Below, one piece after another: positions 17,640 through 26,567 of a DNA stretch of 64,000 bases. Position 1 is the stretch's first letter, and every line of letters starts with the position of its first letter. Origin of the DNA: Saccharopolyspora thermophila (GTDB lineage: Bacteria > Actinomycetota > Actinomycetes > Mycobacteriales > Pseudonocardiaceae). The stretch covers positions 142,200 through 206,199 of the forward strand of contig NZ_BMMT01000004.1 of NCBI RefSeq assembly GCF_014646075.1, in the 5' to 3' direction. The notes beneath the pieces are model-generated. The model saw nothing but the letters and a program-made list of their open reading frames with translations, did no database searches and was not told the origin of the DNA. A program made the translations under genes and the position numbers.

Positions 17640-18860
17640 TCAGACAATCCTGACCGTCGGCACGTAGAGGATCCAACGCCCGCCGGCCTCCCGGAAGCCC
17701 TGTTCCTTGGCAATGATTTCTTCCGCGTGGTTCCAGGCGAACAGAACGGCGTAGTCGGGGTAGGGATCGCTGAAGGCCCCGGGCGGTTTCACCGGGATGT
17801 GCTTGCCGGGAGTCAGCCGCCCCTGCTTGGCCGGTGTGGAATCGCAGACGAACGACACCAGTTCGGCGTCGATTCCGCAGAAGTTGGTGACCGTGGCGCT
17901 CTTGGCCGTGGCGCCGTACCCGACGACCCGGCGGCCTTCCGCGCGCAGGGAGCGGAGCAGGCGCACGAGGTCGTCCCGGACAGTGGCCACCGCGCCGGCG
18001 AACGACCGCAGCGTCTCCGGTGCCGTCAGGCGCTGGTCGGCCTCCTCGGCGAGCAGCGCGTCGACGGCCGGGCTGGGTTGGCGAGCGCCGGCCCGGGCGA
18101 TCGTGTAGCGGACTTCGCCACCGTGCACGGGCAGCCGTTGCGCGTCGACCAGCTCGAACCCGAACCGTTCGGCCGCGGCCCGCACGGAGCGAGCCGTGAA
18201 GAAGAAGAAATGCTCGTCGTAGATCTGGTCGAACGAGGTCTTGCGCACGATGTCACCGAGGTAGGGGTCCTCGAAGACGAACACCCCGCCGTCGGAGAGC
18301 AACGCGTCCACGCCGCGGAAGATCGAGTCCAGGTAGGGGATGTGGCAGATCGTGTTGGCCGCGTAGATGACGTCGGCCGGGCCGTGCTCGTCGCGCACCT
18401 CGACCGCCGTGGCCTCCTCGAAGAAGTCGGTGCGCACGTTCACCCCGTGCGACCGGGCCACCTCGGCGACGCCACCGGAGGGCTCGAACCCCAGGTGCCG
18501 GACACCGGCCTTGCTGATGGTCTTCAGCATGATCCCGTCGTTGCAGCCGATCTCCACGGCGAACGGGTCGGGCCCGGTGAGCTCGGTCTCCAGGAAGTGC
18601 TGCGCGGTCTGCTCGAAGTGTCGGCGCATCGTCGTGGAACCCGACGAGTAGTACGGGTAGTCGTGGTGGAACATGCGTTCCCGCGGCACTTCCTCGAGCA
18701 GTTGCACCATCGTGCAGGACTCGCAGTGGCCGACGGCGAGCCGGTAGAAGAACTCCCGCTCGATGTCCGATGGCGTGAGGAAAGCGTCGGACAGCGGTTG
18801 TCGTCCGAGATCCAGAAACTCCGTGACTCTGTTCCCACACACCTTGCACGCTGTCGTCAT
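17640..18860 (-). CDS. dTDP-sugar C3-methyltransferase (EvaC/TylCIII-like)
   Basis: A 406-residue protein with the three-part build of the NDP-sugar C-methyltransferases. First is a zinc-binding N-terminus (CKVCGNRVTEFLDLGRQPLS and a second pair, HCESC). Next comes a SAM-binding Rossmann domain (VEIGCNDGIMLKTI). Last is a C-terminal domain with VGYGATAKSATVTNFCG. Such enzymes add the branching C3 methyl group to 4-keto-3-amino sugars (vancosamine, evernitrose, kijanose). The ATG follows GGAGGAG at the right distance. Confidence 0.88.
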   Translation of the reverse strand: MTTACKVCGNRVTEFLDLGRQPLSDAFLTPSDIEREFFYRLAVGHCESCTMVQLLEEVPRERMFHHDYPYYSSGSTTMRRHFEQTAQHFLETELTGPDPFAVEIGCNDGIMLKTISKAGVRHLGFEPSGGVAEVARSHGVNVRTDFFEEATAVEVRDEHGPADVIYAANTICHIPYLDSIFRGVDALLSDGGVFVFEDPYLGDIVRKTSFDQIYDEHFFFFTARSVRAAAERFGFELVDAQRLPVHGGEVRYTIARAGARQPSPAVDALLAEEADQRLTAPETLRSFAGAVATVRDDLVRLLRSLRAEGRRVVGYGATAKSATVTNFCGIDAELVSFVCDSTPAKQGRLTPGKHIPVKPPGAFSDPYPDYAVLFAWNHAEEIIAKEQGFREAGGRWILYVPTVRIV

Positions 18861-18912
18861 GCGGCTCCTCCGGTCGTCGTTGCGGCGTCGTGGCGGTGGC
18901 ACCTGGGGGACG

Positions 18913-20034
18913 TCACAGCTGGGCCACCACCTCGCGGAGCGCGGCGATCACCTTGTCCTGCACGTTCCTGGGCAGCGACGGGTACATGGGCAGTGAGAAG
19001 ATCTCGTCGGCCAGCCGTTCGGTCACCGGGAGCGAGCCACGCTGGTAACCGAGATGCGCGAAGCCGCTCATGGTGTGCACCGGCCACCGGTAGCTGACGT
19101 TGAGCCAGATGTCGTAGCTCTGCAGCCGCTCGATGATCTCGTCGCGGCGCGGGTGCCGCACCACGTACAGGTAGTACACGTGCTCGTTGCCCTCGGTCAC
19201 CGACGGCAGGACGAGCCCGCCGGGACCGGTCAGATCGGCGAGCCCTTCGGCGTATCGCTGCGCCACCGCGCGGCGCCCGGCGATGTAGCTGTCGAGCCGT
19301 CCGAGCTTGCGACGCAGGATCTCGGCCTGCACCTCGTCGAGCCGGGCGTTGTGACCGGGGACGGCGACGACGTAGTAGCGCTCCTCCATGCCGTAGTACC
19401 GCAGTCGCCGCAGCCGGGCGGTGACGTTCTCGTCGTCGGTGATGACCGCGCCGCCGTCACCGTAGGCGCCGAGGACCTTGGTCGGGTAGAAGGAGAAGGC
19501 GGCGGCGTCGCCGAAGGTTCCCGCTATCCGGCCGTGGTGGCGGGCGCCGTGCGACTGGGCGCAGTCCTCGAGCACCACCAGGCCGTGCTCCTTCGCCAGT
19601 TCCATGAGCGGTGCCATGTCGACGCACTGGCCGTAGAGGTGCACCGGGAGCAGTGCCTTGGTCCGCGGCGTGATGGCCTCGGCCACCAAGCGGGTGTCCA
19701 GCAGGTAGTCGTCCTCCCGCACGTCGACGAATTTCGGTATGGCGCCGACGGAATCGATGGCCACCACGGTCGGTGCCGCGGTGTTGGCCACCGTGATCAC
19801 CTCGTCCCCGGGGCCGACTCCCAACGCCTGCAGCCCGAGCTTCAAGGCGTTCGTGCCGTTGTCGACCGTGACGCAGTGCGCCGCACCGTGACAGCCGGCG
19901 AACTCCGCCTCGAAGCCGCGGACGCTGTCGCCGAGAATGAGCTGGCCGGATTGGAACACGGTCTCGACCGCGTCGAGGATGTCAGCCCGCTCGTTCTCGT
20001 ATTCCGCGAGGTAGTCCCATACGCGAGTAGCCAT
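18913..20034 (-). CDS. dTDP-3-keto sugar aminotransferase (DegT/DnrJ/EryC1 family, EvaB-like)
   Basis: A 373-residue PLP-dependent sugar aminotransferase. The active-site lysine is in [17 protein letters not shown] (near residue 186). The aspartate that contacts PLP is in [11 protein letters not shown]. In this operon it should aminate C3 of the 2-deoxy-3-keto sugar produced by the 2,3-dehydratase next door. That amino group is then oxidised by the nitrososynthase. Confidence 0.88.
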   Translation of the reverse strand: MATRVWDYLAEYENERADILDAVETVFQSGQLILGDSVRGFEAEFAGCHGAAHCVTVDNGTNALKLGLQALGVGPGDEVITVANTAAPTVVAIDSVGAIPKFVDVREDDYLLDTRLVAEAITPRTKALLPVHLYGQCVDMAPLMELAKEHGLVVLEDCAQSHGARHHGRIAGTFGDAAAFSFYPTKVLGAYGDGGAVITDDENVTARLRRLRYYGMEERYYVVAVPGHNARLDEVQAEILRRKLGRLDSYIAGRRAVAQRYAEGLADLTGPGGLVLPSVTEGNEHVYYLYVVRHPRRDEIIERLQSYDIWLNVSYRWPVHTMSGFAHLGYQRGSLPVTERLADEIFSLPMYPSLPRNVQDKVIAALREVVAQL

Positions 20035-20066
20035 CTACACCTTCCGACATACCGGTATTTGTCGTG

Positions 20067-21524
20067 TCACCACAGGGCGTGCGTGTGCAGTGCGGCCAGC
20101 AGGCTCCGCGCCTCCACGTTGAAGTAGTTCCCGTGCTGGTTGAGGTCGATGATCTGTCGAGCGGTGACCCAGATGAAGTCGTCGGGCACGTCGATCGGGA
20201 AGTCGTCGTCCGCCTCGATCACCAGGTAGCGGTTCTGCGCGTGGTAGAACCGGCCGCCTTCCTCCGAGTGGATGACGTCGTAGCGGATCTGGTCGGGTCG
20301 CGCGGTCAGCACGTAGTCGAGAAAGTGCGGACGCGGATCGCCGCTGCCTTCGCCGAGGTTGTCCGGTGCGCAGTGCACCGTCGGTGCCATTTCGACGACG
20401 TCATAGGTACCCGCCCCCGTGCGGGCCTGGACCAGGACGTGCAGCACCCCGTCGATGTTCTTGGTGATGAACGCGAGAATTCCCTGGCTGCGCGGCGCGA
20501 GCAAGGGTTGTGCCCAATGCGAGACCTCGCGATTGGTGGCTTCGACGTCCACTCCGAGCACGGTAAAGTACTTGCCCTGTTCGTGGTGGATGCCCTCGGC
20601 GGTGCGGATCCAGTTCCTGAGCTTTCCCAAGGGAATGAGGCGCTGGGTGAGGACGTGCCGCGCCTTGAACTCGGTGAACCAGCTGAGCAGGCCCGGCCGG
20701 TCGTGCAGGGCCCGGGAACTGCTGCTGAGCGAGTTGGCCAACGCCGCGCCGAAGGAATCGGAGTCGGGTGTGGACAGTCGGTCGGTCGGGGTGGCGAACG
20801 GGATGCAGGACAGCACCGTCCGCGCGTCCATGTTCACCAGATTGTCGATCCGCATGAGTTCGTGCAGCTGCCCGATGCTGAGCCAGCAGAAGTCCTCGTG
20901 CAGCGGGATGTCCTCCGTGGTTTCGATGACCATGTTGCGGTTGCGTTTGCGCAGGAACCAGGAACCCTGCTCAGACTGCAGCGCGTCGACCAGTACCCGG
21001 CCGCGCCGCGGCGACAGGAAGTGCTTCAGATACGGAATCGAGTTACCGCCGTGCACTCTCGTGTAGTTGCTGTACGTCGCCTGGATGGTCGGGGAGAGTT
21101 GCAGGGTGTTGACGTTGCCCGGTTCCATCTTCGCCTGCATCAGGCAGTGCAGGACGCCGTCAAACTCCCTGACCAGTATCCCGAGGATGCCGATCTCCGG
21201 CTGCACGATGATGGGCTGGGTCCAGGTGTGCACCTCGCGGCGGTCGGTGTTGACCTCGATCCCCTGCACCGAATAGAAGCGCCCACTGCGGTGCACGAGG
21301 TTCTGGGTGTCCGGCTCGAACGACCATCCGTCCAGCTGCGCGAAGGGAACTCTGGTGACGCGGTAGTCGTTTCGCCGGCGGCATGCGGCGAACCAGTCGT
21401 GGAAGTCCGCTGTGGGCATGACCGGACTGTCCCGCACCGCAGCGGACTCGCTGAATCTGCGAGCGATGTCGTCATCGGCGGTCCTGAGGCGCGTACCGCT
21501 GTCCGCGGTACCAGATACTGACAC
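20067..21524 (-). CDS. dTDP-4-keto-6-deoxyglucose 2,3-dehydratase (EvaA/TylX3-like)
   Basis: A 485-residue protein made of two similar halves, as in all NDP-hexose 2,3-dehydratases. Each half has a WF...R, a W (DGWSFEPDT; RNWIRTAEG), and a REVHTWTQP or REVSHWAQP stretch followed by GILGILVREFDGVLH or GILAFITKNIDGVLH. The enzyme removes the C2 hydroxyl to give a 3,4-diketo-2,6-dideoxy sugar, the first committed step to 2-deoxy nitrosugars. It is the first gene of the leftward operon. The GTG start has GGGAG six bases upstream. Confidence 0.9.
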   Translation of the reverse strand: MSVSGTADSGTRLRTADDDIARRFSESAAVRDSPVMPTADFHDWFAACRRRNDYRVTRVPFAQLDGWSFEPDTQNLVHRSGRFYSVQGIEVNTDRREVHTWTQPIIVQPEIGILGILVREFDGVLHCLMQAKMEPGNVNTLQLSPTIQATYSNYTRVHGGNSIPYLKHFLSPRRGRVLVDALQSEQGSWFLRKRNRNMVIETTEDIPLHEDFCWLSIGQLHELMRIDNLVNMDARTVLSCIPFATPTDRLSTPDSDSFGAALANSLSSSSRALHDRPGLLSWFTEFKARHVLTQRLIPLGKLRNWIRTAEGIHHEQGKYFTVLGVDVEATNREVSHWAQPLLAPRSQGILAFITKNIDGVLHVLVQARTGAGTYDVVEMAPTVHCAPDNLGEGSGDPRPHFLDYVLTARPDQIRYDVIHSEEGGRFYHAQNRYLVIEADDDFPIDVPDDFIWVTARQIIDLNQHGNYFNVEARSLLAALHTHALW

Positions 21525-21917
21525 CGAAGTCTCCCATCGTCGTCACACGTTCCGATGTCGGGATGACTCGTTACCCCCATGCGGTCTCGCCCCGTATCCG
21601 GCAGCAATTTACTGAACCGGGTGACGCAGGGCCACCCCGCGCGGTGTAAACGGCATTGCCGGTCGGTTGTCGGTGTTGTTGCATTGACCATGACCGGGGA
21701 CCGACCCGGCCGCGCCGACCGGTTGCCGATCAGCGGTTGACCGGACCGGCGCAGCCGTTCACCCGATTGTTCCCCTGTTCAACCGAGCGTTTTGCTCAGT
21801 TGAACACCCAGTACCTCTTGGTTCGCGCGCACGCGTGATCACCGGCGAAGAACTTGCAGCCAGATCGTCAGCCCAGCACGGTGAAGGGCGTGGAAGAGAA
21901 AGGAAACGGCCGCGCGC
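21525..21917. promoter_or_regulatory. Divergent promoter region of the biosynthetic cluster
   Basis: This 393-base region separates the leftward sugar operon from the rightward exporter and regulator arm. No gene was found in it. It is locally less GC-rich than the coding DNA and contains the StrR-type palindrome at 21777-21805. Both arms should take promoters from here. Confidence 0.7.
21777..21805. promoter_or_regulatory. StrR-type operator
   Basis: Half-sites GTTCAACCG (21777-21785) and CAGTTGAAC (21797-21805) are separated by exactly 11 bases. The StrR binding consensus, as I recall it, is GTTCGACTG-N11-CAGTCGAAC, so 15 of 18 defined positions match and the spacing is identical. A StrR-family regulator gene is encoded 2.4 kb to the right. 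The site lies 113 bases before the ABC gene and 253 bases before the dehydratase start. Confidence 0.75.
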
Positions 21918-22913
21918 ATGAGTGATCTGACGGGGGATCTGGCGATTGAGACAGCGGGCCTGGTCAAGATATTCGGCGACCGTCGCGCGGTGGACGGCGT
22001 CGATCTCGCCGTTCCGGCGGGCACCGTGTACGGAATGCTCGGCCCGAACGGCGCGGGCAAGACCACGGTGGTCCGGATGCTGGCGACCCTGCTGCGGCCC
22101 GACGGCGGCCAGGCCAGGGTGTTCGGCCACGATCTGGTGCGGGAACCCGACGCGGTCCGCAGGAGGATCAGCCTCACCGGCCAGTACGCCTCGCTCGACG
22201 AGGACCTGACCGGCGCGGAGAACCTGCAGCTGATCGGCAGACTCCTCGGGCACCGCAAGGCCGCGGCGCGGGAGCGGGCCGACGAGTTGCTGGCGGCCTT
22301 CGACCTGGCCGAGGCCGCGGGACGACCGGTGAAGAACTACTCCGGCGGCATGCGCCGCCGACTGGACATCGCCGCGAGCGTCCTGAGCACGCCGGATCTG
22401 CTCTTCCTCGACGAACCCACGACCGGGCTGGATCCCCGCAGCCGCAACTACGTGTGGAACATCGTCCGCGCGCTGGTCGCGCAGGGCACCACGGTGCTGC
22501 TGACCACGCAGTACCTGGACGAGGCCGACCGGTTGGCGTCCCGGATCGCGGTCCTGGACCACGGAAAGGTCATCGCGGAGGGCACCAAGGGCGAGTTGAA
22601 GTCCTCGGTGGGGGTCGGCGTGGTGCGTCTGTGGCTGCGCGCGCCGGACCAGCGCTCCACCGCCGAACGCGTGCTCGTCGACGCGTTGGGCGCCGCGGTC
22701 CAGATCGACCCCGACCCGTTCGAGCTCACCGCGCGGCTGTCACCGCAGGGCGGCGAGCAGGACGTCGGCGAGCTGTCGTCCCAGGCGCTCACCGCGCTGG
22801 CCCGCGCGGGGATCACCGTCGACTCGTTCTCGCTCGGGCAGCCAAGCCTGGACGAGGTTTTTCTCGCCCTCACCAACCGTTCCGCAACGAGCGAGGAGGA
22901 GGCCGCGGTATGA
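21918..22913 (+). CDS. ABC transporter ATP-binding protein (DrrA-like drug exporter)
   Basis: A 331-residue nucleotide-binding subunit. It has Walker [10 protein letters not shown] (42-50), signature [10 protein letters not shown], Walker [13 protein letters not shown], and the C-terminal extension typical of DrrA-type antibiotic exporters. It overlaps its membrane partner by 4 bases (ATGA). It probably exports the cluster product and gives self-resistance. Confidence 0.9.
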   Translation: MSDLTGDLAIETAGLVKIFGDRRAVDGVDLAVPAGTVYGMLGPNGAGKTTVVRMLATLLRPDGGQARVFGHDLVREPDAVRRRISLTGQYASLDEDLTGAENLQLIGRLLGHRKAAARERADELLAAFDLAEAAGRPVKNYSGGMRRRLDIAASVLSTPDLLFLDEPTTGLDPRSRNYVWNIVRALVAQGTTVLLTTQYLDEADRLASRIAVLDHGKVIAEGTKGELKSSVGVGVVRLWLRAPDQRSTAERVLVDALGAAVQIDPDPFELTARLSPQGGEQDVGELSSQALTALARAGITVDSFSLGQPSLDEVFLALTNRSATSEEEAAV

Positions 22914-23761
22914 CCACGACCGCCGGTCAGCAGCCGGACGCCGCACTGATCGCGCCCAGCACGGAGCGGCTCGTCGCCGTGCTGGGGGCCGGTCGGCGCC
23001 CGCCGCGTCCGGGCGCGCTGTCGAACTCGCTGGCGTTCGGCTGGCGAGCAATGCTCAAGATCAGACATGTTCCGGAGCAGCTGATCGACGCCACCGCGTT
23101 CCCGATCATGCTGACGTTGACCTTCACCTACCTGTTCGGTGGCGCGATCGCCGGCTCGTCCGCGGCGTACCTGCAGTACCTACTGCCGGGGATCATGACG
23201 ACCAGCGTCCTGCTGATCACCATGTACACCGGTGTCTCGCTCAACACCGACATGTCGAAAGGCGTGTTCGACCGCTTCCGTACCCTGTCGATCTGGCGTC
23301 CGGCCCCGATCGTCGGCTACCTGCTCGGGGACCTCGTGAGATACCTGATCACCGCCGTGGTGATCATGGTGGTCGGTCTGATCCTCGGGTTCCGGCCGGC
23401 GGGCGGGCTCGGGGGCGTGGCCGGTGGCATCGCACTACTGCTGCTGTTCTCGTTCGCCTTCTCCTGGATCTGGACCATGTTCGGGCTGCTGCTGCGGTCG
23501 GAGAAGTCGGTGATGGGGGTCAGCACGATGCTGCTGTTCCCGCTGACGTTCGTCAGCAATGTCTACGTGGACCCGGAGACGATGCCGAGCTGGCTGACCG
23601 TCGTGGTCGACGTCAATCCGGTCGCCCACCTGGTCTCCGCGATCCGGGCGGCGGTCGCCGGGCGGTGGGACGGCGTCGAGATCGCCTGGGTGCTGGCGAG
23701 CTGCGTGGTGCTCGTCGCCGTCTTCGGCACGGCCACCATGCGGCTGTACAACCGCAAGTAG
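22910..23761 (+). CDS. ABC-2 type membrane permease (DrrB-like)
   Basis: A 283-residue ABC-2 permease with six predicted membrane helices (roughly 65-280) and a cytoplasmic N-terminus. The family pattern [19 protein letters not shown] after helix 2 and [15 protein letters not shown] before the last helix are present. It is translationally coupled to the ATPase. Together they form a half-size daunorubicin-exporter-like pair. Confidence 0.9.
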   Translation: MTTTAGQQPDAALIAPSTERLVAVLGAGRRPPRPGALSNSLAFGWRAMLKIRHVPEQLIDATAFPIMLTLTFTYLFGGAIAGSSAAYLQYLLPGIMTTSVLLITMYTGVSLNTDMSKGVFDRFRTLSIWRPAPIVGYLLGDLVRYLITAVVIMVVGLILGFRPAGGLGGVAGGIALLLLFSFAFSWIWTMFGLLLRSEKSVMGVSTMLLFPLTFVSNVYVDPETMPSWLTVVVDVNPVAHLVSAIRAAVAGRWDGVEIAWVLASCVVLVAVFGTATMRLYNRK

Positions 23762-24246
23762 TCGAGGTGTACCGCCGATATTGTGGGAAAGACGGGGCTA
23801 TCTGTGAAACCGACCAGGTCGCCTGTTAATGAAATGGCAAGTTGACCTTGTATCAGAGAGGTGCTATTCAGTTGACTGTTTGGTCGAACTATCACGGATG
23901 CACCAACTTGCTGGGGGAGGATCGGTGACTTCGCCGCGAAGATAGTCGCAGCATGCTCTGGTTTACGCGGCTGCTGATGTGTTCCGCCAGGTGGCCCAGC
24001 CGTCCAATTCCGTGTCGTCGGCGTCGGGAGAACTTCTGTGCAATGGAGAATCAGAGCTCATGGCGAAGTTACGAAAAATTATTGCTCGTCGGCCGTGTTT
24101 CGGGTAGGTCGTCATCCGAGCACAGCGGCCGTCGCGGCGTCGCCTGATCGCAGGAAGTCTCGTTCCGCTCATCGCTCTGCCACCACGTCCACGCCCTCTG
24201 CCGCTGCCATGTCCACACCGGGGGAACGCCCAGTTCGGGGGAAGTT
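23762..24246. other. Long leader of the StrR-like regulator, with scattered StrR-like half-sites
   Basis: This 485-base non-coding stretch is AT-richer than average. It contains GTTGAC at 23841, CAGTTGACTG at 23869 and GTCGAAC at 23883. These resemble StrR half-sites but are not at the canonical spacing. It may hold the regulator's own promoter. No gene is evident in either strand. Confidence 0.4.
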
Positions 24247-25356
24247 ATGAACAGCGTGCCGGCGCCTCGTGGCGCAGTGCCCGAAACGGAGGCCGGATTA
24301 GCAGCCCGCGACCAGTGGGTGAAGGAACAGCTGGACAACTGCCCGATCACCGTGGTGGACATCGATTCGCTGTTGCCAGCGGATTCGCCGCGGAGCTCGG
24401 GGGTGGACGCCGAGCACACGCATGCGCTGGCCGAGGGAGACGACGAGCTGCCGCCGATCGTGGTGCACGGACCGACCATGCGGGTCATCGACGGCATGCA
24501 CCGGTTGGCCTCGGCGCGGGCTCGCAAGCAGCGCACGATCGAAGCCAGGATCTACGACGGGGACGACCGGGACGCCTTCGTCCTCGCGGTCCGGCTGAAC
24601 GTGACCCACGGGCTGCCGCTGTCCCGCGCCGACCGCGCCGCGGCCGCCGCCCGGATCGTCGTCTCGCATCCGCACTGGTCCAACCGCATGATCGCGACCA
24701 TGACCGGCATCGCCCCGGCCACTGTCGGCCGGATCCGGAAACGCTCGACCGGTCAGGCCGCCCAGTCGGACACCCGCGTGGGGCAGGACGGCCGGGTACG
24801 CCCCCTCAACGCCTCCGCCGGCCGCCAGCGCGCCTTCGAACTGCTCATCCAGAATCCCGACGCTTCCCTGCGCGAGGTCGCCCGGCAAGCGGGAGTCTCC
24901 CCGGCCACCGTGCACGATGTACGTCGTCGGCTCCAGGAAGGCGAGGAACCGACCCCCGCCCGCCAACGCCGCGGATCGGGCTCCGGTGGACGCGGACCCG
25001 AGCCTCGCCCCGCGGCCGGTTCCGCCACCCCGCACAGCAGACTCGGTGTCATCCTCGCGGACCTGAAGAAGGACCCCGCGCTCCGGTTCAACCAGAAAGG
25101 CCGTTCGCTGCTGCGCTGGCTCGACCGGCATTTCGCCGGGATGAACGCGTGGCGCCAGGTCATTTTCGACATCCCGGCGCACCGGCGGGACACCATCGCG
25201 GAGTTCCTGCGCATCTACGCCTCCGCGTGGACGGAACTGGCCGACGACATCAAGGAAACCGCACGAAACTCTGCCGAGAACACCTCCGAAACCACGCCGC
25301 GGAAGGGCTTTTCCCTGCTCGCCAACGAGCCGTCTGCCCTGCCGTGCGAGAGGTGA
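24247..25356 (+). CDS. StrR-family pathway-specific activator (ParB-like N-terminus, central HTH)
   Basis: A 369-residue regulator of the StrR/NovG/Bbr group. The N-terminal ParB-like part has ELPPIVVHGPTMRVIDGMHR, then FVLAVRLNVTHGLPLSRADR. The DNA-binding HTH is around WSNRMIATMTGIAPATVGRI, with a second HTH-like segment, NPDASLREVARQAGVSPATV. Codon 18 (24298-24300) is TTA, suggesting control by the bldA tRNA. The protein should bind the GTTC-N-GAAC palindrome in the divergent region and activate both arms. Confidence 0.88.
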   Translation: MNSVPAPRGAVPETEAGLAARDQWVKEQLDNCPITVVDIDSLLPADSPRSSGVDAEHTHALAEGDDELPPIVVHGPTMRVIDGMHRLASARARKQRTIEARIYDGDDRDAFVLAVRLNVTHGLPLSRADRAAAAARIVVSHPHWSNRMIATMTGIAPATVGRIRKRSTGQAAQSDTRVGQDGRVRPLNASAGRQRAFELLIQNPDASLREVARQAGVSPATVHDVRRRLQEGEEPTPARQRRGSGSGGRGPEPRPAAGSATPHSRLGVILADLKKDPALRFNQKGRSLLRWLDRHFAGMNAWRQVIFDIPAHRRDTIAEFLRIYASAWTELADDIKETARNSAENTSETTPRKGFSLLANEPSALPCER

Positions 25357-25436
25357 CAAGCGACCAGATCGAACGCGTCACTGTCGACAGCCCAAGTGCG
25401 AGGGCACTGGAACCGAACTCGAAGGGTTTATTCGAC

Positions 25437-26567
25437 ATGGACTTCACCTGGCCTGAAGAATCCGAACGGGTCTACAAGCAGATCCTGACCGCCACCCAGA
25501 GCTGGCCCGCGCCGGAAGGGGCGCGGCCGTTCACGCGCGAGCAGTGGCGGCAGTGCGCCGAACTCGGCCTGCTCGGCCTGTCGGTGCCCACGCAGTACGG
25601 CGGTCAGGGATACGGGTTCCGCACCGCCGCGCGGGCGGTGGAGGCGTTCGGCGAAGGGTGCCAGGACCTCGGGCTGGTCTTCTCGGCCACCGCGCACCTG
25701 TTCGCCTGCACGATGCCTGTCGTCGAATACGGCAACCCCGAGTTGCGCGAACGGGTGCTGCCCAAGCTCTGTCGCGGCGAGTGGGTCGGCGCCAACGCCG
25801 TCACGGAGGAGGACGCCGGTTCCGACGCGATGGCCGGGAAAGCCCGCGCGATCCGGGACGGTGACGGTTACCGGATCAGCGGAACCAAGTCCTTCGTCAG
25901 CAACGGCCCGGCCGCGGACGTGTTCATCGTCTACGCGCACACCGAACCGAAGTTCGGCCACTTGGGACTTTCCGCGTTCGTCGTCGAGCGCGGGGTCGAG
26001 GGCCTCACGGTCGGCGAGTCGTTCGACACGCTCGCCTTCGAGAGCTGTCCGACGAGCGCTGTCACGCTCGAGGACTGCTGGGTCCCGGCCGAGTGCCGGC
26101 TTGGTGCGGAAGGCCAGGGCTCGGAGGTCTTCCACGCCTCCATGCGGTGGGAGCGCAGCTGCCTGTTCGCCGCCTACCTCGGCCAGATGACCCGGCTGAT
26201 CGACCGGTGCGTGCGCCACGCCAGACAGCGGAAGCAGTTCGGCAAACGCATCGGCGCCAACCAGGCCGTGTCGCACCGCATCGCGGAGATGCGGACGCAG
26301 CTGGAAGCGGCCCGGTTGCTGCTGTACCGGGCCTGCTGGCGGCTGGAACGGGGCGAGCCGGCGACGATGGACATCGCCATGGCGAAACTGGCGGTGAGCG
26401 AAGCCGCGGTGCAGACCGCGTTGTCGGCCGTGCGCCTGTTCGCCGGCCAGGGAGTGCGCACCGATGTCGGGATCGAGCGGGAATTCAGGAACGCGGTGCC
26501 CAGCACGATCTTCTCTGGCACCTCGGAAATGCAGCTCGAGCGCATCGCCCGGGAGCTGGGGCTGTGA
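25437..26567 (+). CDS. Prolyl-S-PCP dehydrogenase (PltE/RedW/CloN3-like acyl-CoA dehydrogenase)
   Basis: A 376-residue FAD enzyme of the acyl-CoA dehydrogenase family. It ends TIFSGTSEMQLERIARELGL, with the catalytic-base region, and has the flavin-contact motif TEEDAGSDAM. Its stop overlaps the start of a stand-alone proline-type adenylation enzyme. In the pyrrole pathways of pyoluteorin, prodigiosin and clorobiocin this pair loads proline on a carrier protein and oxidises it by four electrons to pyrrole-2-carboxyl. A general fatty-acyl dehydrogenase is less likely given the gene pairing. Start at ATG 25437 chosen by family length. Confidence 0.8.
   Translation: MDFTWPEESERVYKQILTATQSWPAPEGARPFTREQWRQCAELGLLGLSVPTQYGGQGYGFRTAARAVEAFGEGCQDLGLVFSATAHLFACTMPVVEYGNPELRERVLPKLCRGEWVGANAVTEEDAGSDAMAGKARAIRDGDGYRISGTKSFVSNGPAADVFIVYAHTEPKFGHLGLSAFVVERGVEGLTVGESFDTLAFESCPTSAVTLEDCWVPAECRLGAEGQGSEVFHASMRWERSCLFAAYLGQMTRLIDRCVRHARQRKQFGKRIGANQAVSHRIAEMRTQLEAARLLLYRACWRLERGEPATMDIAMAKLAVSEAAVQTALSAVRLFAGQGVRTDVGIEREFRNAVPSTIFSGTSEMQLERIARELGL

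Noticed and set aside
23841..23889. Second StrR operator before the regulator gene
   Set aside because: Half-sites exist, but spacing and orientation do not fit the 11-base spacer rule; autoregulation remains unproven.
25437..26567. Second nitrososynthase
   Set aside because: It belongs to the same fold but lacks the nitrososynthase sequence blocks and is coupled to an adenylation enzyme.
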